From contig JBDSSF010000003.1 in NCBI GenBank assembly GCA_039928925.1, positions 186,001 to 250,000 on the forward strand: a DNA stretch of 64,000 bases. The letters run 5' to 3'. The notes under the pieces are model-generated. The model worked only from the letters and a program-made list of their open reading frames with translations, was not told the origin of the DNA and searched no databases. The position numbers and the translations under genes are program-made. The first letter of the stretch is position 1. The number at the start of each line of letters is the position of its first letter. This document shows positions 15,239-24,571 of the stretch, piece by piece. This DNA comes from Candidatus Saccharimonadales bacterium. GTDB taxonomy: Bacteria; Patescibacteriota; Saccharimonadia; Saccharimonadales; Saccharimonadaceae.

Positions 15239-17806
15239 CTAGTACGTCGCACTATAAATTGCATGATAAAAAGCAGCTCTCATTGCATTGGATGCTTGCG
15301 TGTTATTAATTGCAGTAAGGGGTATAGTTGCTGGTAATCCTGCCGTGTTTGCACTGTATATACCCTGACCGAGATACACGTCGCGACCCGCACTCGTACT
15401 GCTGCCGATGACACCAAGAACGCCAGTTGCTATGATTTGGTTATTCCCCATCATTGTCATGCCCGTAGATGCAAATGTTGAAGCACTTGAAATAAGTGCT
15501 CCGACCCAGTATTCTCCAGGTGTAATATTAACGTTCATCGGAACGGTCATTTGCCTGATACCAGTTATGGTTTGAGTGTACTGCGCATTGGCTGTATTGC
15601 CATAAGAAAAGCCGTTATTCGCAGTACCAGAAGACATAAGAGAAAGAGTTGAGCCGTTTAGTGTATACACGCCCATAGATAGTGAATAGTTTGCAGAAGC
15701 CGTGGTTGCTGACGTAAAAGTCGATACTGTCAGTGAAACAGCGATCTTTGCTGCAGTACCCTGTACATTGTATGGAATATATTGGTGCTGGAGGGATAGA
15801 GAGCCGTTAGCCATAGTTCCGATAGATGAGAAAACAGCATTTGGTGCTTCCCATCTTGCAGCTAAGGCCCCCGTGCCATTATTGCCTGATATCGATATAG
15901 TATTTCCGCTCGTAAGGAGCGTTATGCCATTGAGTCCTACGAGGTTTGAAAGTTGAGGAACTGCAACACTAAATGCCTGGGCTGTTCCTGTTCCTGAGTT
16001 AATAGTGATTGCACCACCACCTTCAACAATATTAACAGTACCACTGGTATAGGTTGTATTTGAATTTGCTAGGGCAACCCCGCCGCTGCTTGTTCCTGCA
16101 CCTGGAAGTGACCAACCACTAACGTAGCTACTGTCAAAAATACCCCATTGATCAAGGTAGAACGTGTCATTAACAGGCACGCTCGTTGCAGTTAACCACT
16201 GTGGGACAGCATAGGCAGCGGTTGCAGGTGCAGCACCAGTCACAGTTAGTAATGTAAACGTCGTACTGTTTACGTTTACTGGACTACCGGTGATGTTTGA
16301 AATGTATGCACCAGCTGATGTGTAGAAAGATATTTGCGCCTGACATTGTGCAGTGTTACCAATACCACGTTTTACAGATACAGTTGCCGTATATGTTTGG
16401 CCAGGAGTGACAGATGCACCATCAGTCGCGTTATTGGTTATAAATACATACGGGAAGCCTACAGACAGGTTAGTTACAAGAAGGCTTGTCGTGCCTTCAG
16501 CTGCAGTCGTATTGTCTATTGCAAGTGACGGGTTAGGAGCAACACTTGAGTTAGCCGTGTACTGACTTGTCGTGCCTGTGACACCTGCTGCTGATGCGCT
16601 CTTCATAAAGTTAGTAGGCGCCGCCGCGCTACCACCAGCAGAGATGGTAATAATATTACCACTACCAGCCGTTGCCTGGCTTAGGGTAACGTTGCTACCA
16701 CCAGCAAAAATGAGTTGGTTAGAGGCAAAACCACTCACACCACTCGTGTTACCGTTTGTGCTCATACCAGCACTAAAGCCACCACCTGCACCGCCAGAAA
16801 CGGTGATTGTTGCACCAATACTATTTGTACTTTGGCTAAGTGTGATATTGTTACCACCGACGAGGACAAGTCCATTGGTATTCTGGCCACTAACGCCACT
16901 CGTATTTCCTATAGTAGAAATACCTGCATTAAACATTGCCGGCGCACCGATACTGATCGTATTACCGTTTGTAGAGATACTGATAGCACCTGTTCCAGAG
17001 AAGACAGAGGTTTGTGGTACTGAGAAATTAAACGATTGTCCTGTTGTTGATGCGATTGTCATTGCACCACCTGCGACAACGAGGTTCGCGTTTCCACTGT
17101 TATAGGTAGTTTGAGAGTTTGCTATGCCAATACCACCACTTGCACCAGATAGAATTATTGAGCCGTTAGTATAGCCAACGCTGACACCACCATAGCCGTT
17201 AATGCTAAGCGAACGAGCATCTAGGGTGGCGGTACTGTTAAAGAAAGTATTGTTTCCAGCGAACATTCCCAGGGTTTGGTTTGTCTGGACGGGCACACCC
17301 ATACTAACGGTATTACCGTTAGTTGAAATACTAAGGGCACCTGTTGCGGATATGCTTGAAGTTTGCGGTACAGAGAAGTTAAGTGACTGTCCGACACCAC
17401 TTGCGATGGTGAGTGCACCACTTGCGTTGAAGTTAGCTGAGCCTGTTGAGTAGGTTGTGCCACCTCCGACGATCGCAACACCACCACCAGCCCCACCAGA
17501 GATCGTAATTGCGTTACCGGCCTGAGATAGTGTAATGTTGTTTCCGCCGGCCAATGTCAGCGTGCCGGAGCTAACTTGTGCCATTGCACCAGCGGTATTT
17601 CCCGAGAGAGTGATGTTATGGACATTTGATGTCTGAAGAGTTTGATTTGCCGCTGAGATACTGACAGTTGCAGATGCACCATTAATGCTTTGTGACAGTG
17701 TGACGTTATTTCCACCGGCAAAGACAATCCCACGAGAAACAGTTCCGGTTGTACCCGAAGTGTTCCCGATGTTGCTCATGCCAAATTTAGGAGGAATGTA
17801 CGTCAT
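15239..17806 (-). CDS. Large phage-tail-fibre-like repeat protein
   Basis: 855 residues. The first 400 are a degenerate repeat built around 'GGNN(I/V)TLSQ' (at least four copies) and 'FNFSVPQTS' (several copies), the low-complexity beta-helix style of phage tail fibres. Residues near 400-560 form a carbohydrate-binding-like domain (ASVTPGQTYTATVSVKRGIG, TFYLDQWGIFDSSYV). The C-terminal 200 residues (YSLSMGVYTLNGSTLSLMSS, NITPGEYWVGALIS) resemble a receptor-binding beta domain. No signal peptide or membrane helix. It follows the 236-residue fibre gene after 6 nt. Best read as the shaft and tip of a surface fibre; the organism's use of it is not known. Confidence 0.7.
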   Translation of the reverse strand: MTYIPPKFGMSNIGNTSGTTGTVSRGIVFAGGNNVTLSQSINGASATVSISAANQTLQTSNVHNITLSGNTAGAMAQVSSGTLTLAGGNNITLSQAGNAITISGGAGGGVAIVGGGTTYSTGSANFNASGALTIASGVGQSLNFSVPQTSSISATGALSISTNGNTVSMGVPVQTNQTLGMFAGNNTFFNSTATLDARSLSINGYGGVSVGYTNGSIILSGASGGIGIANSQTTYNSGNANLVVAGGAMTIASTTGQSFNFSVPQTSVFSGTGAISISTNGNTISIGAPAMFNAGISTIGNTSGVSGQNTNGLVLVGGNNITLSQSTNSIGATITVSGGAGGGFSAGMSTNGNTSGVSGFASNQLIFAGGSNVTLSQATAGSGNIITISAGGSAAAPTNFMKSASAAGVTGTTSQYTANSSVAPNPSLAIDNTTAAEGTTSLLVTNLSVGFPYVFITNNATDGASVTPGQTYTATVSVKRGIGNTAQCQAQISFYTSAGAYISNITGSPVNVNSTTFTLLTVTGAAPATAAYAVPQWLTATSVPVNDTFYLDQWGIFDSSYVSGWSLPGAGTSSGGVALANSNTTYTSGTVNIVEGGGAITINSGTGTAQAFSVAVPQLSNLVGLNGITLLTSGNTISISGNNGTGALAARWEAPNAVFSSIGTMANGSLSLQHQYIPYNVQGTAAKIAVSLTVSTFTSATTASANYSLSMGVYTLNGSTLSLMSSGTANNGFSYGNTANAQYTQTITGIRQMTVPMNVNITPGEYWVGALISSASTFASTGMTMMGNNQIIATGVLGVIGSSTSAGRDVYLGQGIYSANTAGLPATIPLTAINNTQASNAMRAAFYHAIYSATY

Positions 17807-17812
17807 GCTTCT

Positions 17813-18523
17813 TTAGATTATATACCAGTTACTACCGTTTGAGACGACGCGGACAGCAAAATATTGACTATCGAGCGAGAATGTCGTTGCACCATCAATC
17901 GTGTCACTAGCAGATCGGCCAACAACACATGTATTGGCCGAAGTATCAATGCGCTTGACGTAAAAATTATATCCAGTAAAAGACGCGGCGAGTGGAAGAG
18001 TTATTGTTGTATTGCCACTAGCAGCATCGGCAAAAATAATAACGTCGCTTCCTGTGATTGTGTAGTTACTAATCTTTGTAACTGTCGCAGTTGTAGCGTC
18101 AGCATCGGTCCATGAAGGTAGTCCTCCAGCGACACGGAGCGTCTTTCCGGTTGCTCCAACCGGTAAGCGTACGAAGTTACCACTACTGTCTCTATAGTGT
18201 AGGTCACCCGTTGCGCCGGAACTATCATCATAAAGTGCTACTTTTTTACGGACAGCTCCAGTTGTAATTGTAAAGTAAAGTGAATCTGTGTTAAATTCAG
18301 CTGCACCAACTTCTGCTGTTGTCATGAGCGTACCAGACGTGAGCTTTAGCGGCGCAGTACCTGCAGCTGCAGTACCTGCACGAACAGTAATTGTTTTGTG
18401 GCCACCATTTATGGCATTATCGGTGCCATCATCGTAGTGCTCTTTCAAGAGATACTGGCGAAGTATGTCACCCCATACGCCATCATCGTTATTAACGATT
18501 GGTAATCGCTGCGGAGTAGCCAC
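17813..18523 (-). CDS. Fibre base protein with RLPI...WGDIL module
   Basis: 236 residues starting at GTG (ATPQRLPIVNNDDGVWGDIL). The first 30 residues are the same module found at the AUA-start gene at 6748-7530, suggesting an attachment domain shared by fibres. The middle (HYRDSSGNFVRLPVGATGKT, GGLPSWTDA) is typical of phage tail proteins. The end is a Thr/Ser-rich beta domain (IFADAASGNTTITLP, DTIDGATTFSLDS) like tail-fibre tips. It begins 2 nt after the small gene at 18526 and is followed by the large fibre, so they are one operon. Function as fibre base is inference from position and the shared module. Confidence 0.65.
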   Translation of the reverse strand: MATPQRLPIVNNDDGVWGDILRQYLLKEHYDDGTDNAINGGHKTITVRAGTAAAGTAPLKLTSGTLMTTAEVGAAEFNTDSLYFTITTGAVRKKVALYDDSSGATGDLHYRDSSGNFVRLPVGATGKTLRVAGGLPSWTDADATTATVTKISNYTITGSDVIIFADAASGNTTITLPLAASFTGYNFYVKRIDTSANTCVVGRSASDTIDGATTFSLDSQYFAVRVVSNGSNWYII

Positions 18524-18525
18524 GG

Positions 18526-18735
18526 CTACACCCCGAACTTACTTGAGCCAAAGCCGTGAGGCTTTGTTGTTGGTTTTACCTGAGTCATAGCACCTGGTGC
18601 AGCTTTCCATTTTTGGAGATTAGAAATTAAATTATTAATACCAATTATGGCAACTGCAAAACCTAAAACGTATCGCAAGAACTGCTTACGAGTTACCTCT
18701 TCCTTTAGAATTTGCGGGTTTAAAAATCTCTCCAT
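18526..18735 (-). CDS. Small membrane protein at the head of the fibre genes
   Basis: 69 residues: a charged N-terminus (MERFLNPQILKEEVTRKQFL), one hydrophobic helix (RYVLGFAVAIIGINNLI), and a short soluble tail rich in Lys, Pro and Gly. The helix after 'TRKQFLRY' looks like an uncleaved signal-anchor. A TTG one codon upstream is an alternative start. No ribosome binding site is close; AGAGG lies about 15 nt upstream. Its stop is 2 nt from the GTG of the fibre base gene, so it may anchor or export the fibre. No recognised family. Confidence 0.55.
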   Translation of the reverse strand: MERFLNPQILKEEVTRKQFLRYVLGFAVAIIGINNLISNLQKWKAAPGAMTQVKPTTKPHGFGSSKFGV

Positions 18736-18799
18736 CAACGAACACCGATTGCCTCTTATTATAAAAGTATAAGATACCGCTAGTGGTATGTCAAAATGA

Positions 18800-19861
18800 T
18801 TATGGCTTCAGAGAGACTTTTGGAGTCTTTTTGCGTCTAAAAAGGTGTATTATCTTACGAATAATTGACCAAAGTGCGAACACTACGAGTGCTAACACAA
18901 CGATACCACCAAGAATGATTTTCCATGGAATGACCCAGAATGTTACTTCACTTTCGATTGGGACATCACGGACACCGTCGTTATACACACCGACGAGTTT
19001 AGCGGTGTATTGTCCAATTCTAAAATCTGCAATTTTTGACCAGTCCCAACTCTCGCTCGTATTACCTGCATCATTTGTTTTAAACGTAGGAAATCCAGCC
19101 TCCCAGTTTGTTTTTAGTGTTCTACTACTACCAGGGAGGATATACCCTTTTGTTTCGTTAACGGGCAGCGTTGCAAGTGGACTAGGGCTCGAACTTGATC
19201 GTTGAATAAATATATTACCATAGGGCTGTACGATCGTGTTACCACTATTCTTAAAGCGAACACTAATTTGGCTCGGAAGATATTCGTATACCTGTTTGTC
19301 GGTTTCTAGCTCAACAACATCAAGTTTGCGCGTTGCGCCTGGCCTATCGACATTGAGTAGTGTGAAGACCGCGAGCGACCCTTTGATAAGGCGGCCACCC
19401 TCAGTTGGTTTTGGTGTATTTTGGCGGCTCACGATTAAAGCGAATGAATAGCTAAATCCTGCATCCTTTGGAAGGGCCACGTGGATTTTCTGTGTGAACC
19501 ACTGCCCTGGCTGTACGGTGAAGGACGGTTCACTGAAACTAATCCACTGATTAACATCTGGTGGTGCTGTATCGTTTAAGACAACACTACCATCGGTATC
19601 ATTTAACTTAAAGCTTCGTGGTTCAATCTTGAGGTCTTCTGCTGTTGTTCCTGCGTTTCTGATCTTTAGCTCGAGATCGGTTGTCTGCCCAGGCTTAACC
19701 GTTGCGACGAGTGGCGATGGGCTAACTTGTAGTGAAAACTCACCAGGTGCTTGGGCGGAAACTGTCGGAGGATGGAGAACAATAGCTGCTATTGATGCTG
19801 TTAACATAAGTAGTGCAGCCGGTAGCCAAATCAATAGGGGTCGTTTAAAGATTGTACGCAT
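18800..19861 (-). CDS. DUF916-like anchored surface protein (copy 2)
   Basis: 353 residues: a signal peptide ending near TVSAQAP; an Ig-like domain (EFSLQVSPSPLVATVKPGQT, DLELKIRNAGTTAEDL); a second domain (WFTQKIHVALPKDAGFSYSF); a third (YLPSQISVRFKNSGNTIVQP); and a final membrane helix (IILGGIVVLALVVFALWSI) with a basic tail. Its ATG shares the A of the TAA of the upstream copy (TAATG), so translation is coupled. It is a tandem duplicate of 19861-20946 with near-identical motifs (NETKGYILPG, RIGQYTAKLVGVYNDG). DUF916-type proteins in Firmicutes bind WxL proteins to peptidoglycan; a similar display role here is inferred. Confidence 0.7.
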   Translation of the reverse strand: MRTIFKRPLLIWLPAALLMLTASIAAIVLHPPTVSAQAPGEFSLQVSPSPLVATVKPGQTTDLELKIRNAGTTAEDLKIEPRSFKLNDTDGSVVLNDTAPPDVNQWISFSEPSFTVQPGQWFTQKIHVALPKDAGFSYSFALIVSRQNTPKPTEGGRLIKGSLAVFTLLNVDRPGATRKLDVVELETDKQVYEYLPSQISVRFKNSGNTIVQPYGNIFIQRSSSSPSPLATLPVNETKGYILPGSSRTLKTNWEAGFPTFKTNDAGNTSESWDWSKIADFRIGQYTAKLVGVYNDGVRDVPIESEVTFWVIPWKIILGGIVVLALVVFALWSIIRKIIHLFRRKKTPKVSLKP

Positions 19862-20946
19862 TACTGCTGTCCCTTTCCGTTCGCACCGCTATCTTTATTA
19901 TTCGCAGCTTGCTTCTCCAGTGCCTTCTTGACCGCTTTTCGTGTTCTTCGTTGGCCTATCTTACGGCCAATAAACCATACGGCTATAATAAATCCAATGA
20001 GCATCAGGATTGCTTTCCATGGAATGACCCAGAAAGTTATCTCGCTTTCGATAGGAACATCCCTCTGGCCGTCGTTATAGACACCTACAAGCTTTGCGGT
20101 GTACTGCCCGATACGAAACTTGGCTATATCGGCAAAGTTCCACGTGAGGCTCTTATTTTGGACACCTGCAGTATCGACACTTACTTTATAGTAAGGAAAA
20201 CCATCATTCCATGATGCCTGAAGGGTTCGTTCCTTGCCTGGAAGAATATACCCTTTTGTTTCATTAACCGGTAGGGTTGCGATTGGTGAGCCACTGCCAC
20301 TCCCCTGTTGAATAAATATATTACCGTACGGCTGGACGATCGTGTTACCACTATTTTTAAAGCGAATACTTAGTTCAGTCGGTAGATACTCGTATATATT
20401 TTGTGAAGCGACGAATTCGGTTGTTTCAAGTTTTCGTACTGCACCCGGTCGATCAATATTAATGAGTGTAAAAACAGCCACTGATCCTTTGATAAGGCGG
20501 CCACCTTCGGTAGGCTGTGGGTTATTCTTACGATTAATGACCAGCGCGAATGAATAGCTAAATCCGGAATCTTTCGGTACAGCTACTCGGACTTTCTGTG
20601 TAAACCACTCTCCAGGCTGTACGGTAAAGGACGGGTTAGAGAATGTAATCCACCCATCGATATCTGAGGGTGCAGTATCATTAAGTTTTACAGTGCCATC
20701 GCTATCGTTAAGGCTAAAGCCTCGAGGTGCAATGGTGAGTTCTTCTGGTGCGGTTCCACTGTTACGTATTTTGAGCTCAAGATCAGTCGTCTGGCCTGGT
20801 TTGAGTGTCGTAACAAGTGGTGATGGGCTCACTTGTAGTGAAAATTCACCTGGTGCTTGAGCAAGAACTGGTGTTGATACAACGAGGAGCAATATCCCAA
20901 GGACAATGCCCAGGCTTCCCCCAATAATCCATCTCCACGTTTTCAT
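19861..20946 (-). CDS. DUF916-like anchored surface protein (copy 1)
   Basis: 361 residues with the same architecture as the downstream copy: signal peptide ending near PVLAQAP, three beta-sandwich domains with the same key phrases (EFSLQVSPSPLVTTLKPGQT, WFTQKVRVAVPKDSGFSYSF, RFKNSGNTIVQPYGNIF), a membrane helix (AILMLIGFIIAVWFIG) and a longer basic cytoplasmic tail (KIGQRRTRKAVKKALEKQ). It follows the secreted protein at 21022 and is probably cotranscribed with it from the promoter at 22153. The pair may bind that protein, as WxL-binding proteins do. Paralogy is seen directly; the binding role is inference. Confidence 0.7.
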   Translation of the reverse strand: MKTWRWIIGGSLGIVLGILLLVVSTPVLAQAPGEFSLQVSPSPLVTTLKPGQTTDLELKIRNSGTAPEELTIAPRGFSLNDSDGTVKLNDTAPSDIDGWITFSNPSFTVQPGEWFTQKVRVAVPKDSGFSYSFALVINRKNNPQPTEGGRLIKGSVAVFTLINIDRPGAVRKLETTEFVASQNIYEYLPTELSIRFKNSGNTIVQPYGNIFIQQGSGSGSPIATLPVNETKGYILPGKERTLQASWNDGFPYYKVSVDTAGVQNKSLTWNFADIAKFRIGQYTAKLVGVYNDGQRDVPIESEITFWVIPWKAILMLIGFIIAVWFIGRKIGQRRTRKAVKKALEKQAANNKDSGANGKGQQ

Positions 20947-21021
20947 CTGTGTCTTAGTATAGCAATAGTCGCCGGATATCGGCGACTATTAATTGCTGTT
21001 ATCTTGTGATTGTACTGACTC

Positions 21022-22068
21022 TTAGAATAGACCTGCACCGATGACAGTGATCGTGTCGGTATAGTCAGATGCGGCCGCAGTAGTTGCATTAATTGCCGCG
21101 TTGTTTTTAAGCGTTAGGACTGCTGTATTTGCTGTACCTGTTGATGTTGCAAGTGCACGAAGTGACGTATCAAGACCTCCACCTTGCCCTGCGACAGCAC
21201 CAGCAAATGGTGTAGCAACAGTAATTGCTCCTGAGCCACCAACTTGACTTGAAGTAACACCAGTGTTGTATCCAAGTGTTCCGGCTACAAGTGTACTGTT
21301 GGTACCCGGCGTTGTTGATGCGATAGTGCTAGCTGCAGATGCAGAGCTAAGGCCTGTATTTGCGTCTTTAGCCCAGACCATCCATCCATTTTTAGCATTC
21401 GTATTTACAGTAGCAGTTCGAGGTGTTGGACTTGTACTAACTGATGCAGTATTTAGTGCGCCGAGTGCATCGTTGTTTCCACTTAGTGCGAAAGAGAAGA
21501 TAGAAGGAACTGTAGCTGAAACAATAATTTGATCATCAGTGATGCTTGCAGTAGCATATGACTCTGTATCAATGGCCGTTGGTCCAGTAGCTCTTGTTGT
21601 AATGCTACCTAGGTTTGAGCTAGTAGCAGCGGCACTCACAGTGACAGCTGCACTATTAGTCCAATTAAAGCAATACAGTGTTCCAACGGTGAGATCACCA
21701 CTAGGGAATGTGACAACCTGACCGGTTACGTTTGTTGCAGTACCAATAGTTGGCCATGCAGTACCACCCGTTGGCCACGCTGTGTTTGTCGTGTTGACTG
21801 TAAAGTTGGCTGCAGTACCAAGTGTATAGCCAGTAGGGAATGTTACTTGAACGTCAGTTTCGGTTGCCGTGCTTGCAGGATTAGCACATACAGTACCTGT
21901 TGTTGCTGTACTTACTTTCATACGATCAAATCGAACGAAGAGCTTCGAAAGAGAAGCCGCTCCAGATGTCTGTGCAAACACGATTTGTGTGATAACAGTG
22001 AGTGCTAAGACTGCTGCAATCAGCACTAAGCGGTAGTTTACTGTGGTCCGATGATATGTGGTGTTCAT
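21022..22068 (-). CDS. Secreted Ser/Thr-rich surface protein
   Basis: 348 residues. A signal peptide (RLVLIAAVLALTVITQIVFA) is followed by mature sequence rich in Ala, Thr and Ser, with a middle segment CFNWTNSAAVTVSAAATS and a C-terminal beta domain ending DYTDTITVIGAGLF. That ending is the last-strand signature of WxL-type and similar adhesins, although W-x-L itself is missing. A strong promoter (TTGCAA, 17 bp, TATAAT) lies about 85 nt upstream, giving a long leader; GGGG precedes the ATG by 11 nt. Strong promoter plus simple composition suggest an abundant envelope protein; this is inference. Confidence 0.65.
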   Translation of the reverse strand: MNTTYHRTTVNYRLVLIAAVLALTVITQIVFAQTSGAASLSKLFVRFDRMKVSTATTGTVCANPASTATETDVQVTFPTGYTLGTAANFTVNTTNTAWPTGGTAWPTIGTATNVTGQVVTFPSGDLTVGTLYCFNWTNSAAVTVSAAATSSNLGSITTRATGPTAIDTESYATASITDDQIIVSATVPSIFSFALSGNNDALGALNTASVSTSPTPRTATVNTNAKNGWMVWAKDANTGLSSASAASTIASTTPGTNSTLVAGTLGYNTGVTSSQVGGSGAITVATPFAGAVAGQGGGLDTSLRALATSTGTANTAVLTLKNNAAINATTAAASDYTDTITVIGAGLF

Positions 22069-22152
22069 TGTACTGTTTACCCCTATTGTTTTTTTGTATA
22101 TTTTTTCTGCATAAGAACATACTATTTTATATAGTAACTATCTTTGGGGTGT

Positions 22153-22181
22153 ATTATAACGCTAGTGTTTACATATTGCAA
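22153..22181 (-). promoter_or_regulatory. Promoter of the surface operon
   Basis: On the minus strand TTGCAA (rc of 22176-22181) and perfect TATAAT (rc of 22153-22158) are 17 bp apart. Confidence 0.75.
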
Positions 22182-22216
22182 CTATTTTTCCACAACGTTT
22201 TTTAATCAATAAATTT

Positions 22217-22777
22217 TCACATCCATCGCCAGTTTTTAGCGACAATTGTAAGCACGTCCCGAAGAGATTGATCGTCACCCGAACCCCCCGTTATTGATAT
22301 AGATGCATAGCGATTATTTTGTATGAGAAAGCTTGTTATTTCCGTGCCCTCCTTTATTTTATGGAACGTCGGCGTCCCTACGGGAAAAACAATTGGTGTT
22401 ATTTGTTCATATGTATCTTTTGACTTTAAACGGTAGAGATAGTCCGCTACACCCTTAATGCCCTCAGCTGTGAGTGTCCCGGTCGTAATACCAACTTGAA
22501 TATCTGCTCCCTTGGATTTAAAGGCTGTGAGCTGTATTACTGCGCTATCAGTTGGGCTTTCTTTTGTTTGAACCTCAAAATCAGAGGGAAGACTCGTCAT
22601 GAATAATGCCGTACTAACTGTTTTTTCAGTTGGCTCAGAGGGGGTATCTACCTGACTTTCTAGAGTGATTGTTTTAGTCGATGGACTATTTGCCCACTTC
22701 ACAAGTAAAATAGTACATATAGCTAATAGAATAACTGCGACAATACCAATAATAAGTAACTTGCTTTTTCTGCTCAT
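22217..22777 (-). CDS. Membrane-anchored extracytoplasmic protein
   Basis: 186 residues: one N-terminal membrane helix (LLIIGIVAVILLAICTILLV) then a soluble domain with SLPSDFEVQTKESPTDSAVI and LIQNNRYASISITGGSGDD. The domain looks like the small alpha/beta exported domain common in Saccharibacteria, for which I know no function. Its ATG overlaps the TGA of the upstream gene (ATGA), so it is cotranslated with the Ig/PKD protein. Confidence 0.6.
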   Translation of the reverse strand: MSRKSKLLIIGIVAVILLAICTILLVKWANSPSTKTITLESQVDTPSEPTEKTVSTALFMTSLPSDFEVQTKESPTDSAVIQLTAFKSKGADIQVGITTGTLTAEGIKGVADYLYRLKSKDTYEQITPIVFPVGTPTFHKIKEGTEITSFLIQNNRYASISITGGSGDDQSLRDVLTIVAKNWRWM

Positions 22778-23814
22778 CTTTTTCTTACAGATCTCTTCTT
22801 TATATTCCTTGGTACCCTACCACTTCCATGAGCACCAGCAATAAGGACTGGTACAGAATGAGCCGCCTCAAACCATACTATGGCTGCGAGCCCGGCAAGA
22901 ACAGTAAGGCTAGCGTAAATACCAGCCGTAAGTGTGTGTTCGTCAAGAAGAGGTAGGTCTGTTGTGGTTGTCGTTGTCGATGTGGGCGGAATGTATGGGG
23001 TAACTGCTGCAAATTGACGACTAAGTGTCCGTCCATCAATATCGGTAACTGTCAGAGTAATGAAGTACGTAACATAGTGGTCATAGTGATGATTCATACT
23101 GAACTCGTCACCTTTCACATTTCGTTGCTCTGTCGTATGGTTATCTCCCCAGTCTATAGTGACGACGTAAGGTTGCCTACCACCGGTGAACGTTCCAGCC
23201 CATTCAGCATCTTTATTTGGTCCATAGGTTAAATATGTGTATTTACTAAGTATCTGAATTGGTGCAATGCCATCATTTGTAGTGATGGTGTTTTGGGATG
23301 AATTTTTTGGTAATGTGATACCGTCTGCAGTTCCTGCGACTGTTCCGCTAACGGGCTCTATATATGTAACAGTGATTGGTGCGCTGTCTGGCCCATAGTC
23401 ACCAGTACGGTTAACACTTCTTGCAATAAGCGTATTACCTCCTGGTTGGAGTACGACTGAAACGGAAAATGTACCATCAGCCCCGCATTGGGTTGATCCT
23501 AGGAATGTTGCACCAGAATATATAGATATGAGGATAGGAGGATCTATCACTTCGCAGGTACCAGTGAGCGTAATTATCGGTGTTGTCGTGGTACTTCCAT
23601 CAGCGACAGAAGTAATAACAGCTGGCTGTGTTGAGACACGAGCGGCAATCTTGGCACTAATAACTATCTCATCGGCACCAGCAGCTTTTTGAATACCAGC
23701 AAGCGTAACACAGAAGAAGGCAACGACTAAAAAGAGTGACCTATACGACGTATGGCGATGAGTGAGTACTTTACCTGTGTGTTTGTGATGTTGAAGCCGT
23801 AGCAATCGAAGCAT
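22774..23814 (-). CDS. Ig/PKD-domain surface protein with C-terminal anchor
   Basis: 346 residues. A signal sequence (SLFLVVAFFCVTLAGIQKAA) is preceded by a basic His-rich stretch. The first domain (ITSVADGSTTTTPIITLTGT, GGNTLIARSVNRTGDYG) is a bacterial Ig-like fold; the second (YVVTIDWGDNHTTEQ, FITLTVTDIDGR) is a PKD domain with the WGDG-like turn. A membrane helix (YASLTVLAGLAAIVWFE) and an Arg/Lys-rich tail end the protein. A TATACT box lies 24 nt upstream of the ATG and AGGGAA 9 nt upstream. It starts divergently from the gene at 23908. PKD domains usually act as spacers in adhesion proteins. Confidence 0.7.
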   Translation of the reverse strand: MLRLLRLQHHKHTGKVLTHRHTSYRSLFLVVAFFCVTLAGIQKAAGADEIVISAKIAARVSTQPAVITSVADGSTTTTPIITLTGTCEVIDPPILISIYSGATFLGSTQCGADGTFSVSVVLQPGGNTLIARSVNRTGDYGPDSAPITVTYIEPVSGTVAGTADGITLPKNSSQNTITTNDGIAPIQILSKYTYLTYGPNKDAEWAGTFTGGRQPYVVTIDWGDNHTTEQRNVKGDEFSMNHHYDHYVTYFITLTVTDIDGRTLSRQFAAVTPYIPPTSTTTTTTDLPLLDEHTLTAGIYASLTVLAGLAAIVWFEAAHSVPVLIAGAHGSGRVPRNIKKRSVRKR

Positions 23815-23907
23815 ATGATCAGTTCCCTAATGGGATAAAGTATAGCACTTTGTCGCCTGCTCTGTAATGTCTGTCGAGGCGAATACTGCTCATGATATAC
23901 TAATGCT

Positions 23908-24444
23908 ATGCAACCAAACAGTGATGAGAATGACGCACCCGACCAGTATGAAGAAGACGATGAACAGCTGCAGGTAAATAATGCATCACAGCCTGTTCAC
24001 TGGCAGGCAAATGAATATATTCATCACGATAAGTCAACGGGGTGGTTCGTTGTATTTGGTCTTATTATTTTAGGGCTTGTTCTATTCGCAATCTTTGTCC
24101 TCCAGTCCATTACGTTTGCTTTTCTTATACCAGTTATGGGGGCAGCACTCTTTGTGTATACGAAGCGGCCACCAAGAGTTTTAGACTACACGCTCAGCGC
24201 TAAGGGGCTCTATATTAACGATCAACTCTATGCATTTAACGAGTTTAAAGGCTTTGGCATTATCAAAGATGGTGGTGAATATTCCATTATGCTGATTCCT
24301 GTGAAACGATTTCGTTTAGGAGTATCTGTATACTTTCCAGAAGAAGCAGGAGAAGCGATTGTTGACATGCTTGGTCTGAGACTTCCTATACAAGAATTAA
24401 GTCTTGATATTGTTGATCGTGTGACGCGAAAACTGCGCATCTAA
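23908..24444 (+). CDS. Conserved-type two-helix membrane protein
   Basis: 178 residues. An acidic N-terminus (DENDAPDQYEEDDEQLQ), two adjacent membrane helices (WFVVFGLIILGLVLFAIFV and TFAFLIPVMGAALFVY), and a soluble C-terminal domain (LYINDQLYAFNEFKGFGII, VDMLGLRLPIQELSLD). The soluble part resembles a small PH-like fold, which is a guess. TATACT lies 6 nt before the ATG with no ribosome binding site, so it is probably leaderless. It stands alone before tRNA-Arg. Confidence 0.6.
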   Translation: MQPNSDENDAPDQYEEDDEQLQVNNASQPVHWQANEYIHHDKSTGWFVVFGLIILGLVLFAIFVLQSITFAFLIPVMGAALFVYTKRPPRVLDYTLSAKGLYINDQLYAFNEFKGFGIIKDGGEYSIMLIPVKRFRLGVSVYFPEEAGEAIVDMLGLRLPIQELSLDIVDRVTRKLRI

Positions 24445-24571
24445 CTTGCCTACCATCAGGGGCACGTGGTACAATAACCGATGTTCGCTACAGTAATGTA
24501 GCTGGAAGCACCTTCTAGTTACACGAAAAGCGTGATCATGTATGTTACACCATGTGTGGTCGCGCAATTTT

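Noticed and set aside
16572-17105. 177-residue plus-strand ORF
   Set aside because: Antisense to the low-complexity fibre gene; its hydrophobic repeats mirror the Gly/Asn/Ser repeats of the real gene.
8780-23814. Complete prophage
   Set aside because: Fibre-like proteins only; no terminase, portal, capsid or integrase genes.
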